DNA from: Methylorubrum thiocyanatum
GTDB lineage: Bacteria > Pseudomonadota > Alphaproteobacteria > Rhizobiales > Beijerinckiaceae
Direction of reading: 5' to 3'
DNA length: 64,000 nt
Assembly: GCA_014138645.1 (NCBI GenBank)
Contig: JACJIB010000003.1
Location: 372,001-436,000 of the forward strand
Shown: positions 28,071 through 37,922 of the stretch, one piece after another
How the letters are laid out: every line of letters begins with the position of its first letter
How positions within the stretch are numbered: position 1 is the stretch's first letter
Notes under the pieces: model-generated
Databases searched by the model: none
Seen by the model: the letters and a program-made list of their open reading frames with translations, nothing else
Told to the model about the DNA's origin: nothing
Position numbers and translations under genes: made by a program

Positions 28071-28637
28071 GTGAAAGTGATTGCCAGTACCCTTCGCAAG
28101 GGCAACGTCGTCGACAAGGACGGCAAGCTCTACGTCATCCTGACGGCTGAGAACATCCACCCCGGCAAGGGTACGCCGGTGACGCAGCTCGACATGCGCC
28201 GCATCACCGACGGCGTGAAGATCTCCGAGCGCTACCGCACCACCGAGCAGGTGGAGCGCGCCTTCGTCGAGGATCGCGACCACACCTTCCTCTACCAGGA
28301 CGGTGAGGGCTACCACTTCATGAACCCCGAGAACTACGAGCAGCTCGCGGTTCCCGAGGACGTGGTCGGCGATGCCGCTCCCTACCTGCAGGAGGGCATG
28401 GTGGTGACGCTCTCGACCCATAACGGCGTGCCGCTGGCGATCGAGCTGCCGCAGCGCGTGACGCTCGAGATTGTCGAGACCGAGCCGGTGACCAAGGGTC
28501 AGACCGCCTCCTCGTCCTACAAGCCGGCGATCCTTTCCAACGGCGTGAAGACCAGCGTCCCGCCGCACATCACCACCGGCACCCGCGTCGTCATCATGAC
28601 GGCGGACGGCGCCTACGTGGAACGCGCCAAGGACTGA
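28071..28637 (+). CDS. efp: Elongation factor P
   Basis: The 188-residue three-domain protein relieves ribosome stalling at polyproline. The modified loop is HPGKGTP with Lys33 as the expected beta-lysylation site. The adjoining ENIHPGKG and the C-terminal [10 protein letters not shown] are typical. It starts at GTG 28071. With epmA and epmB next door on the other strand, the whole substrate and modification system is in one 2.8-kb block. Confidence 0.97.
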   Translation: MKVIASTLRKGNVVDKDGKLYVILTAENIHPGKGTPVTQLDMRRITDGVKISERYRTTEQVERAFVEDRDHTFLYQDGEGYHFMNPENYEQLAVPEDVVGDAAPYLQEGMVVTLSTHNGVPLAIELPQRVTLEIVETEPVTKGQTASSSYKPAILSNGVKTSVPPHITTGTRVVIMTADGAYVERAKD

Positions 28638-28639
28638 TC

Positions 28640-29626
28640 CTACGGCGGGGCCGCGGTGCCTTCCGCGGCCTCGTAGCAGAGCTGGGACAGGCTCTGCGCC
28701 CTCGCGCGCTGCTCGGCCGAGTAGGGCTTGCCCGAACCCCACAGGCCCTCCCGCCGCAGGGCGTCCGCGGTGCAGCGGGCGGCGATCCGGCAGGCCTGCG
28801 GCTCGCCGCCGGTGCGGGTGCAGTTCGCCGCGTAATCCTTGCGGAAGCCTGCGAGTCCCGCCTTCGGGTGCGGCCCCGTCAGTGTCACGAGGCCGGTGAA
28901 CAGGGCGAGTAGCACCGGCTGGTGCACGAGATAAACCGCAAGGCTGTGCCGCCCGGCCAGCACCGCCCCGCGCGCCGCGCCGTTCCGGGCGCGCCATCGC
29001 ACGATCGCGGATCCGGCCAATCGCGGCCGCGCGATCCGGGCCAGCGCGATCCCCGCCAGCACCACTCCGAACCAGGGAAACAGCGGCACCCAGTCGTTGG
29101 TGTCCGGCAGGCCCCGGCCGAGGCCGAGAAAGTAGAGCGCCGGTGCGTCGAGCAGCGGATGCGCCACGACCTGCGGCGCCAGCATCACCGCGGCGGCGGC
29201 GAGCGCCGTGACCGGGACCGGCAGGAACACGAAGGGCAGTCCGAGCAGGCTGGAGGCGGCGATGCAGTGCAGGATGCCGAAGAAGATGTAGCTCTGCGGG
29301 AAGGCGATCCGCGTCGCCGCCGTGATGAGGAGCGCCGCTCCGCCGATCCGCGCGAGCCGCCACAGGAAGGGCCGCCAGCGCACGCCGCCGCCATTGGCGA
29401 GCACGAGGCCGATGCCCACCAGCAGCAGGAATGAACCGGCGATGAGATGGGCCGCCACCCGCCCCGGCGGTGTCAGCGCGAGGTTCTGCGGCGTGAGCTG
29501 CAGGAAGCCGAGATCCCACAGCCCGTGATAGGTCGCCATCGCGGCGAGCGCCGCGCCTCGGGCGAGGTCGAGGGCATCGATCCGCCGGCCCGGCGGGGGC
29601 GGAGAGGACGGGGAGGAGGCAGGCAT
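28640..29626 (-). CDS. DUF1624-like membrane protein
   Basis: The 328-residue membrane protein has about eight hydrophobic helices. Early marks are RIDALDLARGAALAAMATYHGLWDLGF, later FFGILHCIAASSLLGLP and SLAVYLVHQPVLLALF, the layout of DUF1624/heparan-alpha-glucosaminide acyltransferase-like proteins. The last 75 residues form a soluble tail with four cysteines (CTRTGGEPQACRIAARC and LCYEA). Function unknown. It is convergent with efp, the stops 2 bases apart. Confidence 0.82.
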   Translation of the reverse strand: MPASSPSSPPPPGRRIDALDLARGAALAAMATYHGLWDLGFLQLTPQNLALTPPGRVAAHLIAGSFLLLVGIGLVLANGGGVRWRPFLWRLARIGGAALLITAATRIAFPQSYIFFGILHCIAASSLLGLPFVFLPVPVTALAAAAVMLAPQVVAHPLLDAPALYFLGLGRGLPDTNDWVPLFPWFGVVLAGIALARIARPRLAGSAIVRWRARNGAARGAVLAGRHSLAVYLVHQPVLLALFTGLVTLTGPHPKAGLAGFRKDYAANCTRTGGEPQACRIAARCTADALRREGLWGSGKPYSAEQRARAQSLSQLCYEAAEGTAAPP

Positions 29627-29982
29627 GGCCGCGCCCTATCACCGTTCGCCGTTTCGCGCGAAGGACGCGAGGCGGCCGGTGCCTGCCGATCGGGCAGCCT
29701 TGCAGCCATTCGAATCAGGCGTGGAAGCGTCGCATTTTTCTCCTGCGACAGCCCGCGCAGGCGTAACCCCTTGCATGGCCACGCTCTCTCGCGCGGCATC
29801 GGCCGTCGGCGCGATCCGGCGGGGCGCCGGCCCGCCGTCAATCGGATGCGGCATTGTCGCCATGCATCCGAAAAATGATCATTTGAGGTGTCCCGTTGCC
29901 GGCCAAACGGGCTTTCCGCGTAATCTGACTTTGTTAACGTAGCTTCGGAATTGCGCCGCGCGATTCGGCACGGGTTGCTTAC
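29627..29982. other. Intergenic, 356 bases, upstream of the cold-shock gene
   Basis: No gene seen. It holds a perfect 12-bp palindrome AAATGATCATTT (29873-29884) and, 10 bases on, CCCGTT-N8-AACGGG-type dyad (about 29891-29910). TTGTTAACG near 29932 could be part of a promoter. Long structured leaders are usual for cold-shock genes, so these may belong to a 5' UTR. Confidence 0.45.
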
Positions 29983-30591
29983 ATGTCGAACGATCACGAA
30001 CTGAGTGCCGTCCAACTCCGCATGCCGGATACGCGAGGCCGGGCGATGGAGCGGGAGAGCGAGGACGAGCGGCCGGCCGAACTCGTGGAGATCGCCGGGC
30101 GCATCAAGTGGTTCGACGTCTCGAAGGGGTTCGGCTTCATCGTGCCGGATGACGGTTCGGCGGACGTTCTCCTGCACATCACCTGCCTTCGCCGGGACGG
30201 GCATCAGGCCGCGAGCGAGGGCGCGCGGATCGTGGTCGAGGCGACGCGGCGGGAGCGCGGCTGGCAGGCGTTCCGCGTAGTCTCGCTGGATCAGTCCACC
30301 GCGCTTCACCCTTCCGAACTGCCGATGGCCCGCACCCACGTCACCGTGACGCCGACGAGCGGCCTGGAGGTCGCGGTGGTGAAGTGGTTCAACCGCCTGC
30401 GCGGCTTCGGCTTCCTCAGCCGGGGCGACGGGACGCCGGACATCTTCGTCCACATGGAGACCCTGCGCCGCTACGGCATCGCCGAGCTGAAGCCGGGCGA
30501 GCAGGTGCTGGTGCGCTACGGCGACGGCTCGAAGGGTGCTATGGCGGCGGAAGTCCGCCTCGTCGACGGGGCGCTTCCGGCTTCCCATTGA
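29983..30591 (+). CDS. Double cold-shock-domain protein
   Basis: The 202-residue protein carries two CSDs. The first (about residues 38-105) contains [20 protein letters not shown] and DVLLHITCL. The second (about 128-197) contains [19 protein letters not shown] and DIFVHMETL. Both keep the RNP1-like aromatic set for single-stranded nucleic-acid binding. Tandem CSDs of this length are typical of alphaproteobacteria such as Caulobacter. The DUF192 gene follows within a few bases. Confidence 0.93.
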   Translation: MSNDHELSAVQLRMPDTRGRAMERESEDERPAELVEIAGRIKWFDVSKGFGFIVPDDGSADVLLHITCLRRDGHQAASEGARIVVEATRRERGWQAFRVVSLDQSTALHPSELPMARTHVTVTPTSGLEVAVVKWFNRLRGFGFLSRGDGTPDIFVHMETLRRYGIAELKPGEQVLVRYGDGSKGAMAAEVRLVDGALPASH

Positions 30592-30593
30592 CG

Positions 30594-31097
30594 GTGACCC
30601 GCGTGCCCGTGCTTCCCTCCGCCTCCAAGTTCCTGCGCCTCGCCGCCTGCCTCGCCGCGCTGGCGGCCCTGCCGGCGCCGCCCTCGTTCGCGCAGGATGC
30701 GGCCCCCGCCGCGCAGGCGGCGACCGAGCCGCTCGGCATCGTCGGCAAGAGCGGCCGCCACGCCTTCCAGGTGGAGGTGATGCGGACCGATGCGCAGCGC
30801 GCCAAGGGGCTGATGTTCCGCCGCTCCATGGCCGCCGACCACGGCATGCTGTTCGACTTCGAGCGGCCGGCGCCGGCCACCATGTGGATGAAGAACACCT
30901 ACCTGTCGCTCGACATGGTGTTCATCCGCTCCGACGGCTCGATCGCACGGATCGCCGCCGACACCGAGCCGCTCTCGACCAAGGTCATCTCCTCGGGCGA
31001 GCCGGTGCTCGCAGTGCTCGAACTCAACGCCGGAACCGCGGCCAAGCTCGGCATCCGCGCGGGCGACCGGGTCGAGCACGCGATGTTCAAGCGCTGA
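30594..31097 (+). CDS. DUF192 exported protein
   Basis: The 167-residue (depending on start) protein has a signal peptide (SKFLRLAACLAALAALPAPPSFA) and a DUF192 domain. Marks are VEVMRTDAQRAKGLMFRRSMA, HGMLFDFERPAPATMWMKNTYLSLDMVFI and VLELNAGTAAKLGIRAGDRV. It is periplasmic and of unknown function. The start is uncertain: TTG 30588 overlaps the previous stop, and GTG 30594 and GTG 30603 follow. bchD begins 8 bases after the stop, so the two appear to share a transcript. Confidence 0.85.
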   Translation: MTRVPVLPSASKFLRLAACLAALAALPAPPSFAQDAAPAAQAATEPLGIVGKSGRHAFQVEVMRTDAQRAKGLMFRRSMAADHGMLFDFERPAPATMWMKNTYLSLDMVFIRSDGSIARIAADTEPLSTKVISSGEPVLAVLELNAGTAAKLGIRAGDRVEHAMFKR

Positions 31098-31105
31098 TCC
31101 CCGCC

Positions 31106-32953
31106 ATGGCCCCGGAGACCGAGGATCCGGCCGGGGTCTGGGACGCTTCGCTGCGCGCCGCCGCTCTCTTCGCCGCCGATCCGCACGGCCTCGGCGGCGT
31201 CATCTTGCGAGCCGGAGCGGGCCCCGTGCGCGACCGCTGGCTCGATCACCTGCGCGGGATGCTCGCCGGCCCGGTCCGGCGGATGCCGCCGGGAATCGCC
31301 GACGACCGGCTGATCGGCGGGCTCGACCTGCCCGCCACCCTCCGCGCCGGCCGTCCGGTGATCCAGCGCGGGCTGCTGGCGGAGGCCGATGGCGGGGTCG
31401 TCGTCGTGCCGATGGCCGAGCGCCTGGAGCGCGGCACCGTCGCCCGGCTCGCGGCGGCCCTCGATACCGGAACGCTGGCGCTGGAGCGCGACGGCCTCGC
31501 CGCGCGGCTGCCCGCCCGCTTCGGCCTCGTGCTGCTCGACGAGGGCCAGGAGGACGAAACGGTCGCCGAGGCGCTCGCCGACCGCCTCGCCCTGCGCATC
31601 GACCTGAGCGGCGTGAGCCTGCGGGAGGCGAGGTTCCCTTTGGAAGAAGTGCCGCTTCTCTTCCACGTTCGTGGAGACGGGGGCGGCGATCCGCTTGCTC
31701 CGGAGACCGATGCCGCCTCGGCGGCACCCTCCCGTTCGTTCCTGAACCACCCCGAGCCTGAGCCCGACCCCACCGGGAGAAGGGCGCAGCCGACGGGCGA
31801 TCCGATCGCCACCCTCTGCGCCGTCGCGGAGGCGTTCGGCATCGCCTCGCTGCGGGCGCCGCTCCTCGCCCTGCGGACCGCCCGGCGGATCGCGGCGGCA
31901 TCCGGCCGCGAAGGGCCGGAGGGGGCGGACCTGATGGAGGCCGCCCGCCTCGTCCTGGCGCCCCGGGCGACGCGCCTGCCGGCCCCAGCGCAGCCGGAGA
32001 CGGAGGAAGCGGCAGAGCCGCCGCCGCCCCCGCCGCCGGATGCGGATCGGCCGCCCGAGGACGCGGCCGAAGAAGCGGACAGCGCGGCGCAGGCGCCCGA
32101 CGAGGTCGTGCTCGACGCCGTCCGCGCCGCCCTCCCGAAAGACCTGCTGGTGCGGCTCCTCGCCGGCGGTCCGCCGCTGCGCGCCGCTCCGGCCGGGCGG
32201 ATGGGCGCCGCCTCCGCCTCGCCGCTCTCCGGCCGTCCGGTCGGCAGCTGGCCCGGCGATCCGCGCCGCGGGCGGCTCGACCTGATCGCGACCCTGCGCG
32301 CCGCCGCCCCCTGGCAGCGCCTGCGCCGAGCCGGAACGGATCCGCGGTGCATCGCCGTCACCCCCGAGGATTTCCGGATCCGCCGGCTCAAGCGGCGCAG
32401 CGAGACCACGACGATCTTCTGCGTCGATGCCTCCGGCTCGGCGGCGCTGGAGCGGCTGGCCGAGGCGAAGGGCGCCGTCGAACTGCTGCTGGCCGAGGCC
32501 TATGTCCGGCGCGACCGCATCGCCCTCGTCGCCTTCCGCGGGACGGGCGCCGAGACCGTGCTGCCGCCGACCCGCTCCCTGGTGCGGGCCAAGCGCGTGC
32601 TGGCCGGCCTTCCGGGCGGGGGCGGCACGCCGCTCGCTGCCGGACTCGACGCCGCCGCAATCCTGGCGCTCGGCGTCCGGCGCTCCGGCGGAAGTCCCGT
32701 GATCGTCCTGCTCACCGATGGGCGGGCCAACGTCGCTCGCTCCGGCCTCGGCGGAAGGGCGCTGGCCGGCGAGGAGGCGCTCTCGGCCGCCCGCCTGCTG
32801 CGGGCGCAGGCCTTGCCCACCCTCGTGATCGATACCGGTGCTCGGCCCGACGGCGCGCGCCGCCTCGCCGAGGCGGCGCAGGCGCGCTACTGTCCGTTGC
32901 CCCACGCCGATGCGGGCAGCGTCAGCGCGGCGGTGCGCGCCGCCACGGCCTGA
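31106..32953 (+). CDS. bchD: Magnesium chelatase subunit D
   Basis: The 615-residue BchD is the regulatory AAA-type subunit of the chelatase that inserts Mg into protoporphyrin IX for bacteriochlorophyll. An N-terminal degenerate AAA domain (about 1-280) lacks a Walker A lysine loop, as is normal for BchD. A proline/acidic linker is centred near residue 310. A C-terminal von Willebrand A domain (about 430-615) has the MIDAS start DASGS (about 439) and TDGRANVARSG. BchI and BchH are not in the window. Confidence 0.94.
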   Translation: MAPETEDPAGVWDASLRAAALFAADPHGLGGVILRAGAGPVRDRWLDHLRGMLAGPVRRMPPGIADDRLIGGLDLPATLRAGRPVIQRGLLAEADGGVVVVPMAERLERGTVARLAAALDTGTLALERDGLAARLPARFGLVLLDEGQEDETVAEALADRLALRIDLSGVSLREARFPLEEVPLLFHVRGDGGGDPLAPETDAASAAPSRSFLNHPEPEPDPTGRRAQPTGDPIATLCAVAEAFGIASLRAPLLALRTARRIAAASGREGPEGADLMEAARLVLAPRATRLPAPAQPETEEAAEPPPPPPPDADRPPEDAAEEADSAAQAPDEVVLDAVRAALPKDLLVRLLAGGPPLRAAPAGRMGAASASPLSGRPVGSWPGDPRRGRLDLIATLRAAAPWQRLRRAGTDPRCIAVTPEDFRIRRLKRRSETTTIFCVDASGSAALERLAEAKGAVELLLAEAYVRRDRIALVAFRGTGAETVLPPTRSLVRAKRVLAGLPGGGGTPLAAGLDAAAILALGVRRSGGSPVIVLLTDGRANVARSGLGGRALAGEEALSAARLLRAQALPTLVIDTGARPDGARRLAEAAQARYCPLPHADAGSVSAAVRAATA

Positions 32954-33034
32954 GGCAGCCGGCGACGACATTCGGGGCGACATTCGGGACGCGACTCGGA
33001 TCGTCGCCGGGCGCATCGATGACGAGTCCGGCCG

Positions 33035-33964
33035 ATGTCGCTGCAACAAGGAAAGCGGACCTTGCCCTTGCCCTACGACGACCGGCCGGATTGGGAACGC
33101 GACGGCCGCGATTGGCCGCACCGCGCCGCGAGCCGCTTCGTCGAGGCCGCGGGCCTGCGCTGGCACGTGCAGGAATTCGGCGATCGGCAAGCGCCCAGCC
33201 TCCTGCTCCTGCACGGCACCGGGGCCGCGACCCATTCCTGGCGCGGGCTGGCGCCGCTCTTTGCACAGAGGTTCAGGGTGGTCGCACCCGATCTGCCGGG
33301 CCACGGCTTCACCGATCCGCTGCCGCCCCGCCGCCTGTCCCTGCCGGGCATGGCCGAGGCGGTGGGCGGCCTCACCGCGGCTCTCGGCCTGACGCCGCGC
33401 CTCGCCATCGGCCATTCGGCCGGCGCCGCCGTGCTGGCCCGGATGTGCCTCGACCGGCGCATCGCCCCGGACCTTCTCGTGGCGATCAACGGCGCTCTGA
33501 CGCCGTTTCCGGGCTTTGCCAGCTTCCTCTTCCCCGGCATCGCCCGGATGCTGTTCCTGAACCCTGTCACCCCGAAACTCTTTGCCTGGAGCGCCGACCG
33601 GGCGGCGGTGCGCCGGCTCATCGACGGCACCGGCTCGCGCCTCGACCCGCAGGGACTGGACCTCTACCGGCGACTCTTCACCCGCGCCGGCCATGTTTCG
33701 GGGGCGCTCGGCATGATGGCGAACTGGGATCTCCCGGCGCTCGCCCGCGACCTGCCGCGGCTCGACACCCGCACGCTGCTGGTCGTCGGCGGCGACGACA
33801 AGGCGATCAAGCCGGAGGACGCCTTCGCGCTCCGCGCGCGTCTGCCGAGCGCCCGCGTCGAACTGCTGCGTGGGCTCGGCCACCTCGCCCACGAAGAGGC
33901 GCCGGAGCGGGTGGCGGAGATCGTTCTCGCCGAAGCCGCGACGGCGCAGGCGTCGCCGGCCTGA
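33035..33964 (+). CDS. bchO: BchO-like alpha/beta hydrolase
   Basis: The 309-residue alpha/beta hydrolase has the BchO N-terminus DWERDGRDWPHRAASRFVEAAGLRWHVQE. It continues with the oxyanion HGTGAATHSW, PDLPGHGFTD, the nucleophile elbow GHSAGA (Ser about 128) and the late His in GLGHLAHEE. BchO is a conserved companion of bchD in phototrophic proteobacteria, long annotated as a Mg-chelatase accessory protein, though its reaction is not established. It lies 81 bases after bchD. Confidence 0.9.
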   Translation: MSLQQGKRTLPLPYDDRPDWERDGRDWPHRAASRFVEAAGLRWHVQEFGDRQAPSLLLLHGTGAATHSWRGLAPLFAQRFRVVAPDLPGHGFTDPLPPRRLSLPGMAEAVGGLTAALGLTPRLAIGHSAGAAVLARMCLDRRIAPDLLVAINGALTPFPGFASFLFPGIARMLFLNPVTPKLFAWSADRAAVRRLIDGTGSRLDPQGLDLYRRLFTRAGHVSGALGMMANWDLPALARDLPRLDTRTLLVVGGDDKAIKPEDAFALRARLPSARVELLRGLGHLAHEEAPERVAEIVLAEAATAQASPA

Positions 33965-33997
33965 GACACCTCTTGCGTTGCTGGAAATCCCAGCCAT

Positions 33998-34019
33998 AGT
34001 GTCAACGTATGTTGACACT
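33998..34019. promoter_or_regulatory. PpsR/CrtJ-type palindrome at crtI
   Basis: AGTGTCAAC (33998-34006), GTAT, GTTGACACT (34011-34019) is a perfect 9-bp inverted repeat, with TGT (34000-34002), 12 bases, ACA (34015-34017) as in the PpsR/CrtJ operator TGT-N12-ACA. A promoter-like TTGCGT (33973-33978), 18 bases, TAGTGT (33997-34002) overlaps it, so binding would block the -10. The upstream candidate ATG of crtI (34009) lies inside the palindrome. Confidence 0.75.
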
Positions 34020-34032
34020 CGCCGTCAAGCCG

Positions 34033-35535
34033 ATGGACGCGCACGGCCCCGATGCCCGGCCGCACGCGGTGGTGATCGGCTCCGGCTTCGGCGGGCTGGC
34101 GGCGGCGGTTCGCCTCGGCGCGCGCGGCTACCGCGTCACCGTTCTGGAACGGCTCGACCAGCCGGGCGGCCGCGCCCGCGTCCACCGGCAGGACGGCTTC
34201 ACGTTCGATGCCGGGCCGACCATCGTCACCGCGCCGTTCCTGTTCGAGGAACTGTGGCGCCTGTGCGAACGGGAGATGCACGAGGACGTCACCCTCGTGC
34301 CGATGCAGCCGTTCTACCGCATCCGCTTCGAGGACGGCGAGAGCTTCGCCTATAGCGGCGACCGCGCGGCCATGCGGGCGGAGGTCGCCCGCTTCTCGCC
34401 GGACGACGTGGCCGGCTACGAGCGCTTCATGGCCCACAGCGAGGCGGTGTGCCGGCTGGGCTTCGAGGAACTCGGCCATGTCCCGTTCGGCAGCCTCGGC
34501 TCGATGCTGCGCATCGCGCCCGACCTCCTGCGACTCTCCGGCCATCGCAGCGTCTACGACGTGGTCGCCCGATTCATCCGCGACGAGCGGCTGCGCACCA
34601 TCTTCAGCTTCCATCCGCTGCTCATCGGCGGCAACCCGTTTCGCGCCAGCGGGATCTACTGCCTCATCGCCCATTTGGAACGGCAATGGGGCGTTCATTT
34701 CGCCATGGGCGGCACCGGGCGGCTGGTGGACGGGCTCTGCGGGCTGATCCGGGGGCAGGGCGGGACGATCCGCTGCGGCGCGGAGGTGTCGCGCATCCGC
34801 GTCGAGGGCAAGGCCGCGACCGGTGTCGTGCTGGCGGGCGGCGAGGCCATCCCCGCAAACGTCGTCGTCTCGAACGCCGATTCCGCCTTCACCTACGGCA
34901 CGCTGCTGGGCGGCACGACCCGGCGCTGGAGCGCGCGACGGCTCGCACGGGCCGCGTCCTCCATGGGCCTGTTCGTCTGGTACTTCGGCACCCGGAGAAA
35001 GTACCCGGAGGTCGATCACCACATGATCCTGATGGGCCCGCGCTACCGCGGCCTGCTTCAGGACATCTTCGACCGCAAGCACTTGGCGGACGATTTCAGC
35101 CTCTACCTCCACCGCCCGACCGCGACCGACCCGCTGCTCGCCCCGCCCGGGCACGACGCCTTCTACGTCCTCGCTCCGGTGCCGAACCTCGCCGGCGGCC
35201 AGGACTGGGCGCGGCTCGCCGAACCGTACCGGCAGAGGATCGCCCGCTTCCTCGAAGACGCGGTGCTGCCGGGGCTCTCCGCCGCTCTCGTCACCTCGCG
35301 GGTGACGACGCCGCAGGACTTTTCCGACGACTTCCTGAGCTTCCGCGGCTCGGGCTTCGGGCTGGAGCCGGTGCTGACGCAATCGGCGTGGTTCCGCCCG
35401 CACAACCGCTCCGAGGACGTGGCCAACCTCTTCCTCGTCGGCGCGGGGACGCATCCCGGCGCCGGTCTGCCGGGGGTGCTGTCCTCGGCCCGTGTCCTCG
35501 ATACCGTGGTGCCGGATGCCCGTGTTCGCGCTTGA
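34033..35535 (+). CDS. crtI: Phytoene desaturase
   Basis: The roughly 500-residue FAD-dependent desaturase of carotenoid synthesis has a dinucleotide fold HAVVIGSGFGGLAAAVRLGARGY near the N-terminus. It continues with GGRARVHRQDGFTFDAGPTIV, PFYRIRFEDG, and the C-terminal bacterial-type desaturase signature NLFLVGAGTHPGAGLPGVLSSA. Two ATGs compete: 34009 (inside the PpsR-type palindrome) and 34033. The second was chosen because a promoter overlapping the palindrome would leave no leader for the first. crtB overlaps its last 20 bases. Confidence 0.93.
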   Translation: MDAHGPDARPHAVVIGSGFGGLAAAVRLGARGYRVTVLERLDQPGGRARVHRQDGFTFDAGPTIVTAPFLFEELWRLCEREMHEDVTLVPMQPFYRIRFEDGESFAYSGDRAAMRAEVARFSPDDVAGYERFMAHSEAVCRLGFEELGHVPFGSLGSMLRIAPDLLRLSGHRSVYDVVARFIRDERLRTIFSFHPLLIGGNPFRASGIYCLIAHLERQWGVHFAMGGTGRLVDGLCGLIRGQGGTIRCGAEVSRIRVEGKAATGVVLAGGEAIPANVVVSNADSAFTYGTLLGGTTRRWSARRLARAASSMGLFVWYFGTRRKYPEVDHHMILMGPRYRGLLQDIFDRKHLADDFSLYLHRPTATDPLLAPPGHDAFYVLAPVPNLAGGQDWARLAEPYRQRIARFLEDAVLPGLSAALVTSRVTTPQDFSDDFLSFRGSGFGLEPVLTQSAWFRPHNRSEDVANLFLVGAGTHPGAGLPGVLSSARVLDTVVPDARVRA

Positions 35536-36589
35536 CCCCTCCGCCGCCATCAGGGCGACCCTCGCCGACGATCTGGCCGCCTGCCGCACGGCGATCCGCG
35601 CCGGCTCGAAGAGCTTCTACGCGGCCTCGATGCTGCTGCCGCCCTCGGTGCGGGTGTCGGCCTACGGCCTCTACGCCTTCTGCCGCCTCTCCGACGATGC
35701 GGTGGACGAGGCGGGGGGCCACCGCGGCGCGGCCGTGGCCCGGCTGGAGCGGCGCCTGACGGCGGCGCTCGCCGGCCGCCCCGACAACCACCCCGCCGAC
35801 CGGGCGCTCGCCGAGGTCATCGCACGCCACGCCATCCCCGAGGCGCTGCCGCGGGCGCTTCTCGAAGGGCTCGCCTGGGATGCGCAGGGCCGGCGCTACG
35901 ACACCCTGTCGGATCTGGCGGCCTATGCCGCCCGCGTCGCGGGGGCGGTGGGGGCGATGATGACCCTGGTGATGGGGGTGCGTGACGGGCCTGCGCTCGC
36001 CCGCGCCTGCGATCTCGGCGTCGCCATGCAGTTCACCAACATCGCCCGCGATGTCGGCGAGGATGCCCGTGCCGGGCGCCTCTACCTGCCGCGGGCGTGG
36101 CTCGACGAAGCGGGCGTCGATGAGCGCACCTTCCTTGCCGATCCCCGTCTCAGCCCCGGCCTGCAACGGGTGGTCGCCGGCCTGCTCGCCGCCGCCAACG
36201 GGCTCTACGCCCGCGCGGAGCCCGGCATCGCCGCGCTCCCGCTGCGGTGCCGCCCGGCGATCCGGGCCGCCGGCACGATCTACGCGGAGATCGGCCGCGC
36301 GGTGGAGGCGAACGGGCTCGATTCGGTGACCCGCCGCGCCCGCGTGAGCGGCGCCCGCAAGGCCGGCCTCCTCACCGGTGCGCTCCTGCCCACGGGCCGG
36401 CGGCGGGGCCTCTCCGCGCCGCCGCTCCCCGAGACGGCCTTCCTCGTGGAGGCGGTGCTGAGCCACCCGCTCCCGGCCGCGCATCGCCCGCCGCCCTGGT
36501 GGGATTTCTCCGGACAAGTCGTGCGCGTGCTCGATCTCATCGAGGCGCTGGAGGAGCGCGACGCCTTCCGCCGCTCGGCACCGTCCTGA
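35516..36589 (+). CDS. crtB: Phytoene synthase
   Basis: The 357-residue enzyme condenses two geranylgeranyl-PP to phytoene. Both aspartate-rich Mg sites are visible: DDAVDE (60-65) and NIARDVGED (175-183), along with YGLYAFCRLSDDAVD and GRLYLP. ATG 35516 overlaps the crtI end, so crtIB is one unit, the first two committed carotenoid steps. The gene converges on the urease locus. Confidence 0.96.
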   Translation: MPVFALDPSAAIRATLADDLAACRTAIRAGSKSFYAASMLLPPSVRVSAYGLYAFCRLSDDAVDEAGGHRGAAVARLERRLTAALAGRPDNHPADRALAEVIARHAIPEALPRALLEGLAWDAQGRRYDTLSDLAAYAARVAGAVGAMMTLVMGVRDGPALARACDLGVAMQFTNIARDVGEDARAGRLYLPRAWLDEAGVDERTFLADPRLSPGLQRVVAGLLAAANGLYARAEPGIAALPLRCRPAIRAAGTIYAEIGRAVEANGLDSVTRRARVSGARKAGLLTGALLPTGRRRGLSAPPLPETAFLVEAVLSHPLPAAHRPPPWWDFSGQVVRVLDLIEALEERDAFRRSAPS

Positions 36590-36616
36590 GGGGAGGCCGG
36601 TCGTTCCGGGGCGTCC

Positions 36617-37231
<615 letters not shown>

Positions 37232-37247
37232 TGGGCCAGACGATTCC

Positions 37248-37922
37248 TCAGGAGCGGAAGATGCGGGAGTACTGCGTCTCGTGCCGGAAGGAACCGAGAT
37301 CGAGCCGCAGGGTGGCGCTGCCGAGCGCGTCGCGATCGGCCGCGTGCAGGGTCTCGGCGAGCGCGGCGACGCGGGGCGTGAGCGACGCGAGCACGGCCGT
37401 GCCGGCACTCTGGCCGACGGGGGCGACCCGCAGGGCGGCCGAGACGAGGTTCTGGACGAAGGCGAGGCCATAGGCCGCCACCGTCGCCTCGCGCGCGACA
37501 CCGTGCGCGCCCGCCGCCGCGCCGACGGCGACCGGATAGGCGAGCCGGCCTTCGAGCCGGGCCGAGACCTCGGCGAGGGCGGGGCAGGGCCAGGCCTGAA
37601 GCGTCGCGTCGAGGAAGCTGCGGCCCTGCTGGCTGGTTTCGAGATGAAGCTCGCGGGAGGGTGCGAGCGCCAGGGCGAGATCGTTGATCGCGACGAGGTC
37701 CGCATCGTCGCGGGCGGTGACCGCGCGGTGGGCGCAGGCACAGAGGATCATGTCGTTGCGGCCGGCGCCCCGTTCCAGCACGTCGGAGAGCCAGTCGGCG
37801 AGCGTGGCGGCGTCGCGCACGTCGCCGCACTCCACCGCCCATTCGAGCCCGTGCGAATAGGCAAAGGCGCCGACCGGATAGGTCGGCGAGAGCCACGCCA
37901 TCAGCCTGAGGGCGTCAGTCAT
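37248..37922 (-). CDS. ureF: Urease accessory protein UreF
   Basis: The 224-residue all-helical UreF has the family opening [24 protein letters not shown] and the later [16 protein letters not shown] region. It forms the UreDFG activation complex with urease. ATG 37922 overlaps the ureE end by 8 bases, so translation is coupled. Confidence 0.95.
   Translation of the reverse strand: MTDALRLMAWLSPTYPVGAFAYSHGLEWAVECGDVRDAATLADWLSDVLERGAGRNDMILCACAHRAVTARDDADLVAINDLALALAPSRELHLETSQQGRSFLDATLQAWPCPALAEVSARLEGRLAYPVAVGAAAGAHGVAREATVAAYGLAFVQNLVSAALRVAPVGQSAGTAVLASLTPRVAALAETLHAADRDALGSATLRLDLGSFRHETQYSRIFRS

Noticed and set aside
27948..29642. Upstream extension of the epmA frame
   Set aside because: Runs through efp antisense and the DUF1624 gene; the EpmA family start is at GTG 27947.
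30899..34018. Minus-strand frame of over 1000 codons
   Set aside because: Antisense to bchD and bchO; composition typical of shadow frames in GC-rich DNA, no domain.
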